NCBI GenBank assembly: GCA_029959865.1
Contig: JASCPE010000001.1
Span: 558,001 to 622,000, forward strand
Direction of reading: 5' to 3'
Source: Microbacteriaceae bacterium PS02070
GTDB lineage: Bacteria; Actinomycetota; Actinomycetes; Actinomycetales; Microbacteriaceae
DNA: 64,000 nt
In this document: piece after piece, positions 44,989-54,071 of the stretch
Layout of the letters: the number at the start of each line of letters is the position of its first letter
Position numbering within the stretch: position 1 is the stretch's first letter
Translations under genes and position numbers: made by a program
Notes under the pieces: model-generated
What the model was told of the DNA's origin: nothing
What the model saw: only the letters and a program-made list of their open reading frames with translations
The model's database searches: none

Positions 44989-46028
44989 GAGGCTCCCTTC
45001 TTTCGAAGGTTGCCGTGATCGGGTGCACGCTTATTGTCGGCGGTGCAGTGGGCGTCGGAGCAGCATATGCTCTTCTGTCATCGACCACCCCCGACACGCT
45101 GAAGCCGAGCGACGAGCTGTCCTCGATCCAGGTGACGATGCAGGCGTTCGACGATCCACGTTCTGTCGAGCTGACGGCAGAGGTTCTCCCGCCGTCAAGC
45201 ATCACCGTTACGCGCTCTGGAACGATCACCACCTGGTCTTGCACGACAGGTACGGAGTTGACGTCGGGAGAATCCTCGGTGGCCGTGGACGGGGTGAGTC
45301 TTCTCAACCTTGCCACCGGTGTTCCTCTTTGGAGGGATCTCGCTCCAGGTGCGGAAGGTACAGATGTGGAGGCCGTCGAGAACGAACTCGTCCGGTTGGG
45401 CAAGCCCGCGAAGGCTGACGCGTTCCTGTCGTGGGCTGAGATGGTCACGATTGATGAGTTGGCGAAAGCTGCGGGAGTCCGCCTTGACGGCACCCTGCCA
45501 CGCGATCTCGTGGTCTGGCTGCCCGCTCCGAGGGTGACCGTCGATTCGTGCGAGAAGGGCCTCGGAGCTACGGTCTCTCCAAGCGAGACTGTTGCTCAGG
45601 TCGATTCCGGGATCGTGCTCTCGTCAGTGCCGTTACCGGAAGGGCGGATACCGGGGGCGAGGAACCTAAACCTGCTGCCGGAGCCGGTACCGCTGGGCGA
45701 GGGCGGAGAACTCCCCGCCGATCTGAACAGCTCGACCATCCGCGACTCGAGCGCATTCCGTGAAGCAGCAAGCGGAGCACCGGAAGCCTCGGTGCTGACG
45801 CTCAAGGGAAGAATCGTGCTTCAAGAACCCGTCCAGGTCGCCGCTGTTCCGGCAACCGCCGTACTCGTGGACTCTGACGGAGCCACATGCGTGTTCACTA
45901 ATGACACGGAGGTTCGCGTCACGGTCGTGGGCTCAGAGTTCGGCAGTTCTTTCATCCTCTTCGAGTCGGCGGAACCGCCCGCAGAGATCGACGCGCTGAA
46001 GTCGAACCACCAGGCATCATGCACGTAG
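44985..46028 (+). CDS. Membrane-anchored periplasmic-adaptor-like protein with peptidoglycan-binding-like segment
   Basis: 347-aa protein with an N-terminal membrane anchor (about 8-31) and an extracytoplasmic remainder. A segment at about 118-165 (APGAEGTDVEAVENELVRLG) resembles a PG_binding_1 domain, and the flanking beta-rich parts (VTVDSCEKGLGATVSPSE; LTLKGRIVLQEPVQVAAVPA) resemble the barrel parts of MacA/HlyD-like adaptors of Gram-positive ABC exporters. It precedes the ATPase gene with a 10-bp overlap; this is the usual order adaptor-ATPase-permease of MacB-type systems. Confidence 0.75.
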   Translation: MRGSLLSKVAVIGCTLIVGGAVGVGAAYALLSSTTPDTLKPSDELSSIQVTMQAFDDPRSVELTAEVLPPSSITVTRSGTITTWSCTTGTELTSGESSVAVDGVSLLNLATGVPLWRDLAPGAEGTDVEAVENELVRLGKPAKADAFLSWAEMVTIDELAKAAGVRLDGTLPRDLVVWLPAPRVTVDSCEKGLGATVSPSETVAQVDSGIVLSSVPLPEGRIPGARNLNLLPEPVPLGEGGELPADLNSSTIRDSSAFREAASGAPEASVLTLKGRIVLQEPVQVAAVPATAVLVDSDGATCVFTNDTEVRVTVVGSEFGSSFILFESAEPPAEIDALKSNHQASCT

Positions 46029-46639
46029 AGGTCGTAGGACTCGGGCACGCTTATGTACAGAACGCCTGGCTGTTCCGAGGCCTCTCGTACACGTTCGTTC
46101 CGGGAAACAGCTACGCACTCACCGGCGCGTCAGGCTCGGGAAAGAGCACGCTCATGGCCATCCTCTCCGGGTGGACAGCCCCAACGGAGGGGTACGTGAA
46201 ACTCGATGGTGTCGAACGCACGAGTTGGGTGTTCCAGAACCCGCACGGAACCGCGAAACGCACCGCGCTTGACCATGTGGCGTTCCCGTTGATCGCCGCT
46301 GGACTCCCTGCCGCTGTGGCCGATCGTCGCGCGGAAGCACTGATGGGTCGATTCGGTTTGGCTCCTGTGGCGGACAGGCAGTTCAGGCACCTGTCTGGTG
46401 GCGAGGCGCAACGATTGATGCTGGCCCGTGCCACGGCATCCACGCCAGACCTGCTCCTGGTGGACGAGCCGACTGCTCAACTCGACCGCGCCACCGCCCA
46501 TGTCGTCAACGGGGTCCTCTCGCATGCCGTCACCGACAACACCATCGTCATCGTCGCCACACACGATGAAGAGACCCGTGATGCCTGCGACGTGCATCTC
46601 GATCTCACGCGGCACTCACCCGGAACCACCGGTTCATGA
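46019..46639 (+). CDS. ABC transporter ATP-binding protein (LolD/MacB type) of the bacteriocin locus
   Basis: 206-aa ATPase. Walker A GASGSGKS (36-43), Q-loop Gln73, signature LSGGEAQ (125-131), Walker B LLLVDEP (145-151) and switch His in VATHDEE. Smaller than average, as in LolD/MacB-type ATPases that couple to FtsX-like permeases. It overlaps the adaptor gene by 10 bp and the permease gene by 4 bp. Confidence 0.92.
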   Translation: MHVEVVGLGHAYVQNAWLFRGLSYTFVPGNSYALTGASGSGKSTLMAILSGWTAPTEGYVKLDGVERTSWVFQNPHGTAKRTALDHVAFPLIAAGLPAAVADRRAEALMGRFGLAPVADRQFRHLSGGEAQRLMLARATASTPDLLLVDEPTAQLDRATAHVVNGVLSHAVTDNTIVIVATHDEETRDACDVHLDLTRHSPGTTGS

Positions 46640-47700
46640 AGATCCACGCGCTGCTCCGGGAAGTCTCGCGAAACCTCACCTCGGGCACGTCGCGGCTGGG
46701 CGCATTCTTCTCCGTCGCGGCAGTCAGTGTCAGCCTTATCCTCCTCTCCGATGTCCTCACGATCACCCGTATCGTCGATGAGGCCATCGAGTACCGCGGC
46801 TCCGGCTCCGCAGTCGTGACCCTCGCGGTTCCCGGCCGCATCAACGGTGAGTCTTGCGAGGCACTGACCGAAGTGCCGAACGTTCTCGCCGCCGGTGCAA
46901 TGCGCGAATCCGGGAAAGTCTCGGCCACAACGCTGCCTGGCGAACCGCTCGACCTTTACACGACAACACCGACGTTCGCGCAGGTCCTCGGCGCGGACGA
47001 CAACGGCGAAGGCGTCTACGTCCCTACTGATGTCGCGACGAGCCTTGGGGCGATATCGATCCCTATCGCTGACGGTCCCGTCCCTGTCCGCGGTATATAC
47101 GCATACCCTCCCGACGGACGACGCGCCGGATTCGGCTGGGCTGTACTCTCTCCCACCAGTCCGGACGACGGCGTCTTCGACGAGTGCTGGGCGCTGGCCT
47201 GGCCACAACGCACCGACTTACGGCAACTCATGTTGTCTGCCGTTACTCCCGCAACCGGCGGCGGTTCGACGGAACAGCCCCAGGTCTCGCAACTGAACAC
47301 TAAGTACGGACTCACATTCGCGGGAACAACCGCGTACCAGACCCGCATCACCCAGTATGCGCCCCATGTGGTCTTCCTCATCGGACTCATGCTCGGAAGC
47401 ATCGCCGTCTGGAACCGACGAGTCGAGATCGCGTCGAACCTGCACGCGGGCGGCACACGAGGAGTGCTCTACCTCCAACAACTTATCGAAACGATCGCCT
47501 GGTCACTCCCCGCTGCGGCGGCCGGCTGGTTACTCGGCTTCTTCGCATCCGCCAACACCGCGCCTACTGAACTCACAAGCCTCACAATCAGGTCAGCCGA
47601 GATCGTCATCGCCTTCTTCGCAGGCACACTTGCCGGTGCCGTCATCGGATTCGCCTCTGTCCGTGAAGGGCGACTATGGCGATATGTCAAGGGGAGATAG
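46636..47700 (+). CDS. FtsX/MacB-like permease of the bacteriocin locus
   Basis: 354-aa membrane protein with one transmembrane helix near the N-terminus (about 21-46), a large outside domain (about 47-235) and three C-terminal helices (about 242-262, 285-305, 325-345). This one-plus-three layout is that of FtsX/MacB permeases. Lactococcin 972 loci are known to carry a larger DUF1430 membrane protein next to the ATPase; this one is about half that size. It may export or confer resistance to the bacteriocin. It converges on the relaxase gene, 13 bp away. Confidence 0.85.
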   Translation: MKIHALLREVSRNLTSGTSRLGAFFSVAAVSVSLILLSDVLTITRIVDEAIEYRGSGSAVVTLAVPGRINGESCEALTEVPNVLAAGAMRESGKVSATTLPGEPLDLYTTTPTFAQVLGADDNGEGVYVPTDVATSLGAISIPIADGPVPVRGIYAYPPDGRRAGFGWAVLSPTSPDDGVFDECWALAWPQRTDLRQLMLSAVTPATGGGSTEQPQVSQLNTKYGLTFAGTTAYQTRITQYAPHVVFLIGLMLGSIAVWNRRVEIASNLHAGGTRGVLYLQQLIETIAWSLPAAAAGWLLGFFASANTAPTELTSLTIRSAEIVIAFFAGTLAGAVIGFASVREGRLWRYVKGR

Positions 47701-47713
47701 ACGCACCGGACTC

Positions 47714-50700
47714 TTACCGGGCCAGGCTCGGCCCCTCATGGCTCGGACTGCTGCGGGGCGAGCGGGAGTCTCGGAGTTGGTGCTCGCGTTCTGCGAGGAT
47801 GCGGGCGGTTTCCCGTTTTGCTTCTTCGGCTGCGCGGGTCTGCGCGATCCGTTCGACCGCTTCGGCCGGGGGCACGGTGCGTAGCGTCTCGGCTTCGGCG
47901 CGGGCGTGCTGGGCGGTGCGGGTCGCGTCCTCGGCCTGGCGTGCGGGTCGGGTGTTGACGTATACACCGGGGTTCTTCCTCACCGTCTCCTCGCCGAAGA
48001 CGCGGGCGTAGATGCCGATGCTCGGCCACGGGTTCGGCTCCAGCATGGCGTGGAGGGCCTGCCCGGTGGCGGCGCGCTGCTGTTCGGCCTCGACCACGCG
48101 AGGATCAGCATCGACCCGAGGCCCTGTGACGCGCTCGACCCATGCGGTCTGGGTCTCGTTCCAGCGGGGCGGCTCGCCCCAGGTCTTCGCGAGCCGTCGT
48201 TTCGCGTCCTGGGCGACAGCTTGTGCGGTGTCGTGTTCGGCGGTGGCACGGCGCTTGGCGAATCTTCCCGCGGCCCGCGCCTTCGCGCCTGCGGTCTGCT
48301 CAGCGGTCTCGGCGTCCTGCCAGTAGGTGAGCGAGGCGCGCGCCTGGGCGATGAGGGGTTCGGTGACCTCGGCGCGCACAAGCGCGAGCTGCTGTTTCGC
48401 TGCCTCGTTGGCCTCAGCTGTCTGCTCGCGCTCTGCCCGCTGCCGAACATACAGCTCGTCCAAGGCCTCGGCGGCTCGCTGCCACAGTACGGCCCGTGCT
48501 TCCGCGTGTTCGGCGCGGCTTTCGAGGGCGGCGATTTCGCTGCGCACGAGCGTGACGGGGCCGTCATCGACCAGCCCCCGCACCGCCTCCTCTGCGTGCT
48601 GGGTGGCGTGGGTGAGGCCGCGGTCAGCGTGGTCGCGTTCGAGGGCGTCGATGAACTGTTCCCGCGCCTGCGGGAGGTCATCGGCGATGATGTGGAGCAA
48701 GTTGTCGTGTTCGCCGCGGGTCATGCCGACGTAGACGGCCGCGCCGCTCATCGCGTCGGTGAGGATCGTGTGCGACACCGGCACCGTCACCCCTTGCACG
48801 CCGTGGGCGGTGGAGGCGTAGGCCAGGTGGGCATTTTCGGCGACATACGCGGCGGGCAGGCGCACGGTGCGCTCACGCTTCCGCTCGCTGTCAGCCTCGA
48901 CCGCCCAAACGGTGCCGTCCTCCTCGACATGCTGGACGACCCATTGCTGCCGGTTCGCCACCCCGAGGCTGGTGTCGTTCTTCCGGGTCTGGATCAGATC
49001 ACCCCGCCCCACCGACAGGCCGTCACTGCCGGTCGTCGTCGTGCTGTCGTCTACGGTTCCGGCACGGACACGCTCCTCCCGGATGCGCGCGTTTAGCCGG
49101 GTTGCTTCGTCGTTCGTGGCGACGGTGACCGCCTGGCCGTCGCCCCGCTGCGTGGCGATGTGGTCGTGCAAGGCGTCGGTGTCGGCGTGCAGGCGGATCA
49201 GGTCGAGCGCTCGGAGTTGGTCGAAGATGCCGCCGGGATTGTCGCGGTCGCGGAGTCGGAGGGTGAGGTCGGCGTAGGCGTGGTCGGTGAAACGGTGCAC
49301 CTGGCCCATATCGACCGTGCGGACGCGAAGGTCGGCGGCCATGTCGAGCACCCCGCCGCGCCCCACGGCAGGCAGTTGTGCTCGGTCGCCGACCAGCGCG
49401 AGAGTCGCGCCGTGCTCGGCTGTGACGGTGAACAGCGCGAGGGCACTGTCCTGGTCGAGCATCCCCGCCTCGTCCACCACAAGCCGCTCACCCCTGCGCA
49501 GGCGTGCAGTCTCGGGTGGGCCGGTGTAGGCGCGGCCCGTGTCGGGGTCGGTGTCGCCGGGGGTGAGGCGGGACCAGACGCCGTCGCGGTTCCACCGGTA
49601 TCCGTGGGCGTGCATGAGCGCGGCGACCGAATCGGCGGGGACGCCGAGTTTCTGCCGCGCGACGCCGGCGGCCTTCTTCGTCGGCGCGACCACCCGCAGC
49701 CCTCGCCCCTCCTCGCGTGCGGCGGTGATCGCGACGGCGAGCATCGTGGTCTTGCCCGACCCGGCTGCTCCTTCCACGATCACGAGCGGATCGGTCGACG
49801 CGACCGCCGCAGCGGCTTCCGCCTGCCCGGCGTCAAGCCCAGCAGCTTCCGAAAGGTGTTGCACGTTCGGGTGTTCCGGCTCCCGCTCGGGGATGCGGGC
49901 GGTGATGAGGTCGCGCAGCTCGGCCTCGGCCTGCATGACGCGCACGCTCGTGTAGTGCGCGACATGCGCAGGCGCCGGTGCGCTGGGTGGGAGGATCGAG
50001 AAGCAATCCGACAGTGCCAGCGTGGTCGCAACATCGATGAAGTCGCGCACTTGCGCCGGGGTGGCGCGCACGCCGTGCTCGGTCATGATCCGCGTCGCGT
50101 GCTCGCGCACCGTGTGCGCCGTCCACGCCGAGGCCCCCGCAGCACTGCGGTCTAACGCCCGCGATGCCACCTGTTGCACGCTCAGATCATCCACGCTCAC
50201 GAGTGCTCGTGTTGCGGGCCGTTGCAGGGCGGCGGGGTCGTATCCAGCTTCGCGGAGTTCGGCTACCCAGGCGGCTTCCTCGTGGAGGGTGGTGGGTTTC
50301 TTCGCGGGCCGCTCGTATGCCCATGCCTCCGCTCTGAGCCGGGCTGAGACTACCGGGCCGATGGACTCGCCCGGATGCGTCTTCTCCCATTCGGCTTCGA
50401 GCCGGTCGAGATTGCGCGCCACCTGTGCGCCACGCTTCGACATCACCGCGTTGAACGGCTGCAACTCCACCACCTCACCGGTCGCAGCATCGAGGGTCAG
50501 GCCATGCCGGTCAAGGACCTCAGCCAGCTCCGGGCTGGCAGCGATCACGGCCGTACCGAGGGCGCGGATCGTGCCCTGCTGCTTGAACAGAGCGGCGGTG
50601 AACAGGCCCCGCCATTTCCCGGCCGCGAACACGCGGGTGCCGATCTGCATGTGAATATGCCGGTGCGGATCACCCGCCCTGCTCGTGCGGTGCGTGATAC

Positions 50701-51178
50701 CGACGACGTGCATCTGCTCGATGGGCACGATCTCTTGCCGCCCCAGCGGGCCGACACGGGTCACGGAGTGCTGGGCAAGCCAACGCCGAATCTCTGCCAG
50801 GGCGTCTTGCTGGGCCGCGTCGAGTGCGTCGGAGACCTCCGGGTGCAAAGCGGCAGCGATCGACAGCGACTTGGGCGTGTTGATAACCATCTCCATGAAC
50901 CGGGGCGAACCGCCCCGATCCGGCCCCGCCCGGCGCGGTCTCCCCATCGACTCGCCGGTCAGCGGGTTCGTCCAGTCCACCCACCCCGCATACGCCACAG
51001 GGTCAAGGGCCAGCTCAGCGGTCACCGCACCGTCGCTGTCGAGCGCCGCGAACTGCGCGACCGTCGCATCCTGGCTGAGGTAGTAGTCGTCAGCGCGGGA
51101 GCGGTCGGATTCGACATAGCGCAGCGCATCGGCCCCGGTTCCCCGGAACGGGATCACGCCGCCCTGCACCTCGACCAC
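47714..51178 (-). CDS. MobF-family relaxase with helicase domain (TraA/TrwC-like)
   Basis: 1154-aa DNA transfer protein. The relaxase domain (about 1-300) has the Tyr pair DDYYLSQ (32-33, candidate nicking tyrosine), MVINTPKSLSI and the metal-binding His triad (His163, His174, His176; HRHIHMQIG). The superfamily-1 helicase part has Walker A GAAGSGKTT (470-478), DEAGMLDQDS and YVGMTRGEHDNL. The C-terminal 300 residues are Ala/Arg/Glu-rich coiled coil. GTG start at 51178 with GGAAGG just upstream. No type IV secretion genes are in the window, which suggests a mobilizable rather than a self-transmissible element. Confidence 0.93.
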   Translation of the reverse strand: MVEVQGGVIPFRGTGADALRYVESDRSRADDYYLSQDATVAQFAALDSDGAVTAELALDPVAYAGWVDWTNPLTGESMGRPRRAGPDRGGSPRFMEMVINTPKSLSIAAALHPEVSDALDAAQQDALAEIRRWLAQHSVTRVGPLGRQEIVPIEQMHVVGITHRTSRAGDPHRHIHMQIGTRVFAAGKWRGLFTAALFKQQGTIRALGTAVIAASPELAEVLDRHGLTLDAATGEVVELQPFNAVMSKRGAQVARNLDRLEAEWEKTHPGESIGPVVSARLRAEAWAYERPAKKPTTLHEEAAWVAELREAGYDPAALQRPATRALVSVDDLSVQQVASRALDRSAAGASAWTAHTVREHATRIMTEHGVRATPAQVRDFIDVATTLALSDCFSILPPSAPAPAHVAHYTSVRVMQAEAELRDLITARIPEREPEHPNVQHLSEAAGLDAGQAEAAAAVASTDPLVIVEGAAGSGKTTMLAVAITAAREEGRGLRVVAPTKKAAGVARQKLGVPADSVAALMHAHGYRWNRDGVWSRLTPGDTDPDTGRAYTGPPETARLRRGERLVVDEAGMLDQDSALALFTVTAEHGATLALVGDRAQLPAVGRGGVLDMAADLRVRTVDMGQVHRFTDHAYADLTLRLRDRDNPGGIFDQLRALDLIRLHADTDALHDHIATQRGDGQAVTVATNDEATRLNARIREERVRAGTVDDSTTTTGSDGLSVGRGDLIQTRKNDTSLGVANRQQWVVQHVEEDGTVWAVEADSERKRERTVRLPAAYVAENAHLAYASTAHGVQGVTVPVSHTILTDAMSGAAVYVGMTRGEHDNLLHIIADDLPQAREQFIDALERDHADRGLTHATQHAEEAVRGLVDDGPVTLVRSEIAALESRAEHAEARAVLWQRAAEALDELYVRQRAEREQTAEANEAAKQQLALVRAEVTEPLIAQARASLTYWQDAETAEQTAGAKARAAGRFAKRRATAEHDTAQAVAQDAKRRLAKTWGEPPRWNETQTAWVERVTGPRVDADPRVVEAEQQRAATGQALHAMLEPNPWPSIGIYARVFGEETVRKNPGVYVNTRPARQAEDATRTAQHARAEAETLRTVPPAEAVERIAQTRAAEEAKRETARILAEREHQLRDSRSPRSSPSHEGPSLAR

Positions 51179-51307
51179 CGTCCTTCCGCCGCCCCGCCGA
51201 ACATCTAGCGTATCAGCAACTACGGCACTTAGGATACGTTCATTCTCTGAGATTGAGGCGAGAAGAGGGAAGCTGCCGAGAGCGGGCGACGAGGACGCGG
51301 GAGTCGC

Positions 51308-51664
51308 TCAGGTGCGGCCGGCGTCGTTGAGGAATCGGGTGAGGGCTTCGCGGCTACTGGTCAGGCAGGTGATTTTGGAGTCGAGTTCGGTGATCTGGTC
51401 GCGGACCATGCCTGCGAGGATGTCGTCGCAGGTACTGCTCCAAATGGTGGCGCCGGTGTGTCGATCGAGGACGATCTTGATGAACCGGGTCGGTACTCCT
51501 GCGCTGGTGAGGTCACGGATCGTGATGACCTGTTCGATGTCGGTGTGGGTGTATTCGCGGTATCCATTGCGGTGACGGCCTGGTGACAGTAGGCCTTGCT
51601 CTTCGTAGTAGCGAAGCATGCGGGCAGCGACCCCTGTTCGACGGCTCACCTCACCGATCTTCAT
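51308..51664 (-). CDS. MerR-family regulator
   Basis: 118-aa MerR-type regulator with an N-terminal winged helix (MKIGEVSRRTGVAARMLRYY) and a dimerisation coiled coil. A cysteine pair (Cys84 in TCDD and Cys100 in ITCL) lies in and after the coil. It is divergent from an MFS transporter and shares a 22-bp operator with it. The effector is unknown. Confidence 0.9.
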   Translation of the reverse strand: MKIGEVSRRTGVAARMLRYYEEQGLLSPGRHRNGYREYTHTDIEQVITIRDLTSAGVPTRFIKIVLDRHTGATIWSSTCDDILAGMVRDQITELDSKITCLTSSREALTRFLNDAGRT

Positions 51665-51701
51665 GAGTTCCCTCCCAGTGCGTTCAGCGTTGACAGCCGA
51701 C

Positions 51702-51733
51702 TTGACATTGACATTGATGTCAATGTTTAGCGT
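51702..51733 (+). promoter_or_regulatory. MerR-type operator and promoter of the MFS gene
   Basis: A perfect dyad, ACATTGACAT-TG-ATGTCAATGT (51705-51726), overlaps TTGACA (51702-51707) and sits before TAGCGT (51728-51733), a 20-bp spacing that MerR proteins correct by untwisting. The GTG start of the MFS gene is at 51740, so the transcript may be leaderless. Confidence 0.75.
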
Positions 51734-51739
51734 AGCAGT

Positions 51740-52933
51740 GTGACCGAATCAACGACCTCTTCTGTTCCCGATACTCAACGCAGGGAACGGCTCTGGCCAG
51801 TGCTGGCAGTGCTGACCGCGGCGACGTTCTGGACGGTGACCGCCGAGATGCTGCCCTCCGGGCTGATGCCCTCGATGAGTGAAGACCTGCGAGTCTCTGA
51901 AGGTGCGATCGGGGTGTTGGTCAGCGCGTGGGCGTTCACAATAGCGATCGTCGGCATTCCGCTAGTGCGCCTCACGATTCGGGTGCCACGGACGCTGCTG
52001 CTCACGCTCAGCCTCGCCGCCACGGCACCGGCGAACCTCCTCACGGCTCTCGCTCCTGACTACACAATCGCGCTGATCGGTCGCGTCCTCGCTGCAACTG
52101 CACACGGCCTGTTCTGGGCGCTGGTCGTCTCCTACGTCGCCACCATCGTGGCTCCGGAACGCCTGGGACGCGCGCTGTCGCTCGTGCTGGTCGGCCCCAC
52201 CCTCGCGGGCCTTGCCGGTCTCCCCGCCGCCGCGCTCATCGCCGAGCACACCGGCTGGCGATGGGTGTTCACCGGACTCTCCCTGATCCTCGCCCTGACT
52301 GCGCTGGCGCTCCGACTCATCTTGCCCCGTTACCGCCCCGCTACGCCGATCGGTGCCGAACCGGCCGGGACGTGGGATCGCAGCGCTCACGGCGTGGTGT
52401 TCGTCGCGGTCGGGGGCGGGTTCGTGCTCGTGGGCCACTTCGCCGCCTTCACCTACATCACCGCGCTCGTCACCAACGTCAGCGGCCTGGGCGCAGGAGC
52501 GATCCCCGTGATCCTCTTGGTTCTCGGCGTCACCGGCGGGATCGGCGTCTTCGTCTCCGGTCTCGCCGCAGATCGTTTCCCCCGAGCCTCACTCGTCATT
52601 GCTTCCGGGCTGGTCGCGGCGGGGCTCACGTTGCTCCTACTGGGTGACCACCGCCCATCCGCGTTCGTGGCTGGCACCGTGGTGTGGGGGTTCGCGATCG
52701 GCGCGTTCCCCCCGATCCTGCAAGCCTGGGTGCTCCGTTTGGCCAGCCCTGCGTTCCGTCCTCTCGCCGGTGGCATCATCGTCACCGTTCTCAACCTCGG
52801 CGTAGCCATCGGTGCCACCCTCGGCGGGGTCATCCTCATCCACGGACAAGCCATGCTCATCCTGGCTGCACTCGTCGCCGCGAGCGTAGGAACCCTGGCG
52901 CTCGTGCTCAACCGCAAAGGCGTTTCATCCTGA
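51740..52933 (+). CDS. MFS transporter (DHA1 drug-efflux type)
   Basis: 397-aa membrane transporter with 12 predicted helices. DHA1 features: LMPSMSEDLRVSEGAIGVLV in helix 1-2, GRVLAATAHGLFWALVVSY in helix 4 and the antiporter-like motif C region GPTLAGLAGLPAAALI in helix 5. Probably exports a toxic compound under control of the divergent MerR protein. It resembles Cmx/AraJ-type exporters; no substrate is assigned. Confidence 0.9.
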   Translation: MTESTTSSVPDTQRRERLWPVLAVLTAATFWTVTAEMLPSGLMPSMSEDLRVSEGAIGVLVSAWAFTIAIVGIPLVRLTIRVPRTLLLTLSLAATAPANLLTALAPDYTIALIGRVLAATAHGLFWALVVSYVATIVAPERLGRALSLVLVGPTLAGLAGLPAAALIAEHTGWRWVFTGLSLILALTALALRLILPRYRPATPIGAEPAGTWDRSAHGVVFVAVGGGFVLVGHFAAFTYITALVTNVSGLGAGAIPVILLVLGVTGGIGVFVSGLAADRFPRASLVIASGLVAAGLTLLLLGDHRPSAFVAGTVVWGFAIGAFPPILQAWVLRLASPAFRPLAGGIIVTVLNLGVAIGATLGGVILIHGQAMLILAALVAASVGTLALVLNRKGVSS

Positions 52934-52949
52934 CTCGCCTCGCCTCCCC

Positions 52950-53645
52950 TTACCCCGCGCGCCCGCGCCTTCCGGGCGGCAGAAGCCCTTTGCTGCGGGC
53001 GCGGGCAACCCAGCCCTGCGCAGTTGATAGGGGGACGCGGCTGATTTCGGCCATCTTCGCGGTCGGGTTCGCCTCCCCGTCGTCGACGAGGCGGGTGTGT
53101 TGCAGGGCGACGACTTCGTAGAAATCCGCGATCCGCTTGGGGTTCCCGAGCGGCTGCATGACCTCTTCGGAGCGGAGAATGCGACCGGAGGGCATGGTGA
53201 GGGTGCCGCCCTCGAACCGGGTGGCACCGGTGACGGTGAACTGGCGGCGGTTGATCGCCGCCTCGATCCGCGACGTTGGCAGATTCCGCAGCATCGGACT
53301 TGCGACAGGTTCACCTGCAATCTCGGGCAGGTAGACGATCCCGGTGATCCGCACCTCGCCCATCGGCTCCTGCATCATGACGTACTGGCGTTGCAGGCGC
53401 AGCAGCACGCGGGTGTAGGACTGGACGTGCTCGATGAGGAACCAGCGACCGTCGCGACCGTCGTTGTACCCACTCAGTTCCCCGTCCGGCCCCGGCGTGC
53501 GGTATGTCCGCTTGTCGTACTTCAGCGCGGCATCAATAGCGACGGACTCGGCGGAGGATGCGATGACGGGAGGATCGGGCATCACCCAGCCTGCTGGCAG
53601 GTCTTCGGGGACCAGCAGCGGCAGATCCTCCACGTCTTGACTCAT
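52950..53645 (-). CDS. Hypothetical protein of the mobile element, C-terminal HTH-like
   Basis: 231-aa soluble protein, ATG 53645. The C-terminus (about 185-225: ANPTAKMAEISRVPLSTAQG, then WVARARSKGLL) looks like a helix-turn-helix that picks a DNA site. The rest (LIEHVQSYTRVLLRLQRQYV) is not recognised. It is divergent from the 106-aa/recombinase operon, as element control proteins often are. Function unproven. Confidence 0.65.
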   Translation of the reverse strand: MSQDVEDLPLLVPEDLPAGWVMPDPPVIASSAESVAIDAALKYDKRTYRTPGPDGELSGYNDGRDGRWFLIEHVQSYTRVLLRLQRQYVMMQEPMGEVRITGIVYLPEIAGEPVASPMLRNLPTSRIEAAINRRQFTVTGATRFEGGTLTMPSGRILRSEEVMQPLGNPKRIADFYEVVALQHTRLVDDGEANPTAKMAEISRVPLSTAQGWVARARSKGLLPPGRRGRAG

Positions 53646-53750
53646 GTTTCCGATGATAGTTGGAACTACCGCTTCATCTCAAACAATGGCCGTTACGCCA
53701 TCAGTGTGCTACCTTGATAGTGGCGTATCTGCTTTTGCCTGAGATAGAAG

Positions 53751-54071
53751 GTGAGTGGCCTGACCCCAACCCCGACCCGTGAGCGCCGTTCCCGCGCGGC
53801 GCAGGGAAGGGGTGCGCGCCTGTCGGGGTCGGGAGGTGATCCCGGGCAGCTTCGCCTGCGCACGATCCGCCGTGCTGAGCCCGACATGGGGAAGCTCGTG
53901 GAGTGGGTGCTGAACATCACGCAGGCGCGTTGGGAGGCTTACCGATCCGGCGAGCCTGACCCCTACGGTCTCCCGGCCCCGGAAGACCTGAGCCGTCTGT
54001 CGGATACGCGAGGCAGAGTAGAAGCGCACGAAGAACCAGAGCTGCTGCACCGACGAAGGAGCACCGCATGA
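53751..54071 (+). CDS. Small basic hypothetical protein preceding the serine recombinase
   Basis: 106-aa protein, GTG 53751. The first 45 residues are Arg/Gly-rich; the C-terminal half has MGKLVEWVLNITQARWEAYR, a proline turn and an acidic/basic tail. No family recognised. The recombinase ATG overlaps its stop (ATGA), so the two are translated together. Confidence 0.6.
   Translation: MSGLTPTPTRERRSRAAQGRGARLSGSGGDPGQLRLRTIRRAEPDMGKLVEWVLNITQARWEAYRSGEPDPYGLPAPEDLSRLSDTRGRVEAHEEPELLHRRRSTA

Noticed and set aside
53646..53750. Imperfect dyad TACGCCA-TCA / TGATAGTGGCGTA in the divergent recombinase region
   Set aside because: The arms need a three-base gap to match, so it is too weak to call an operator.
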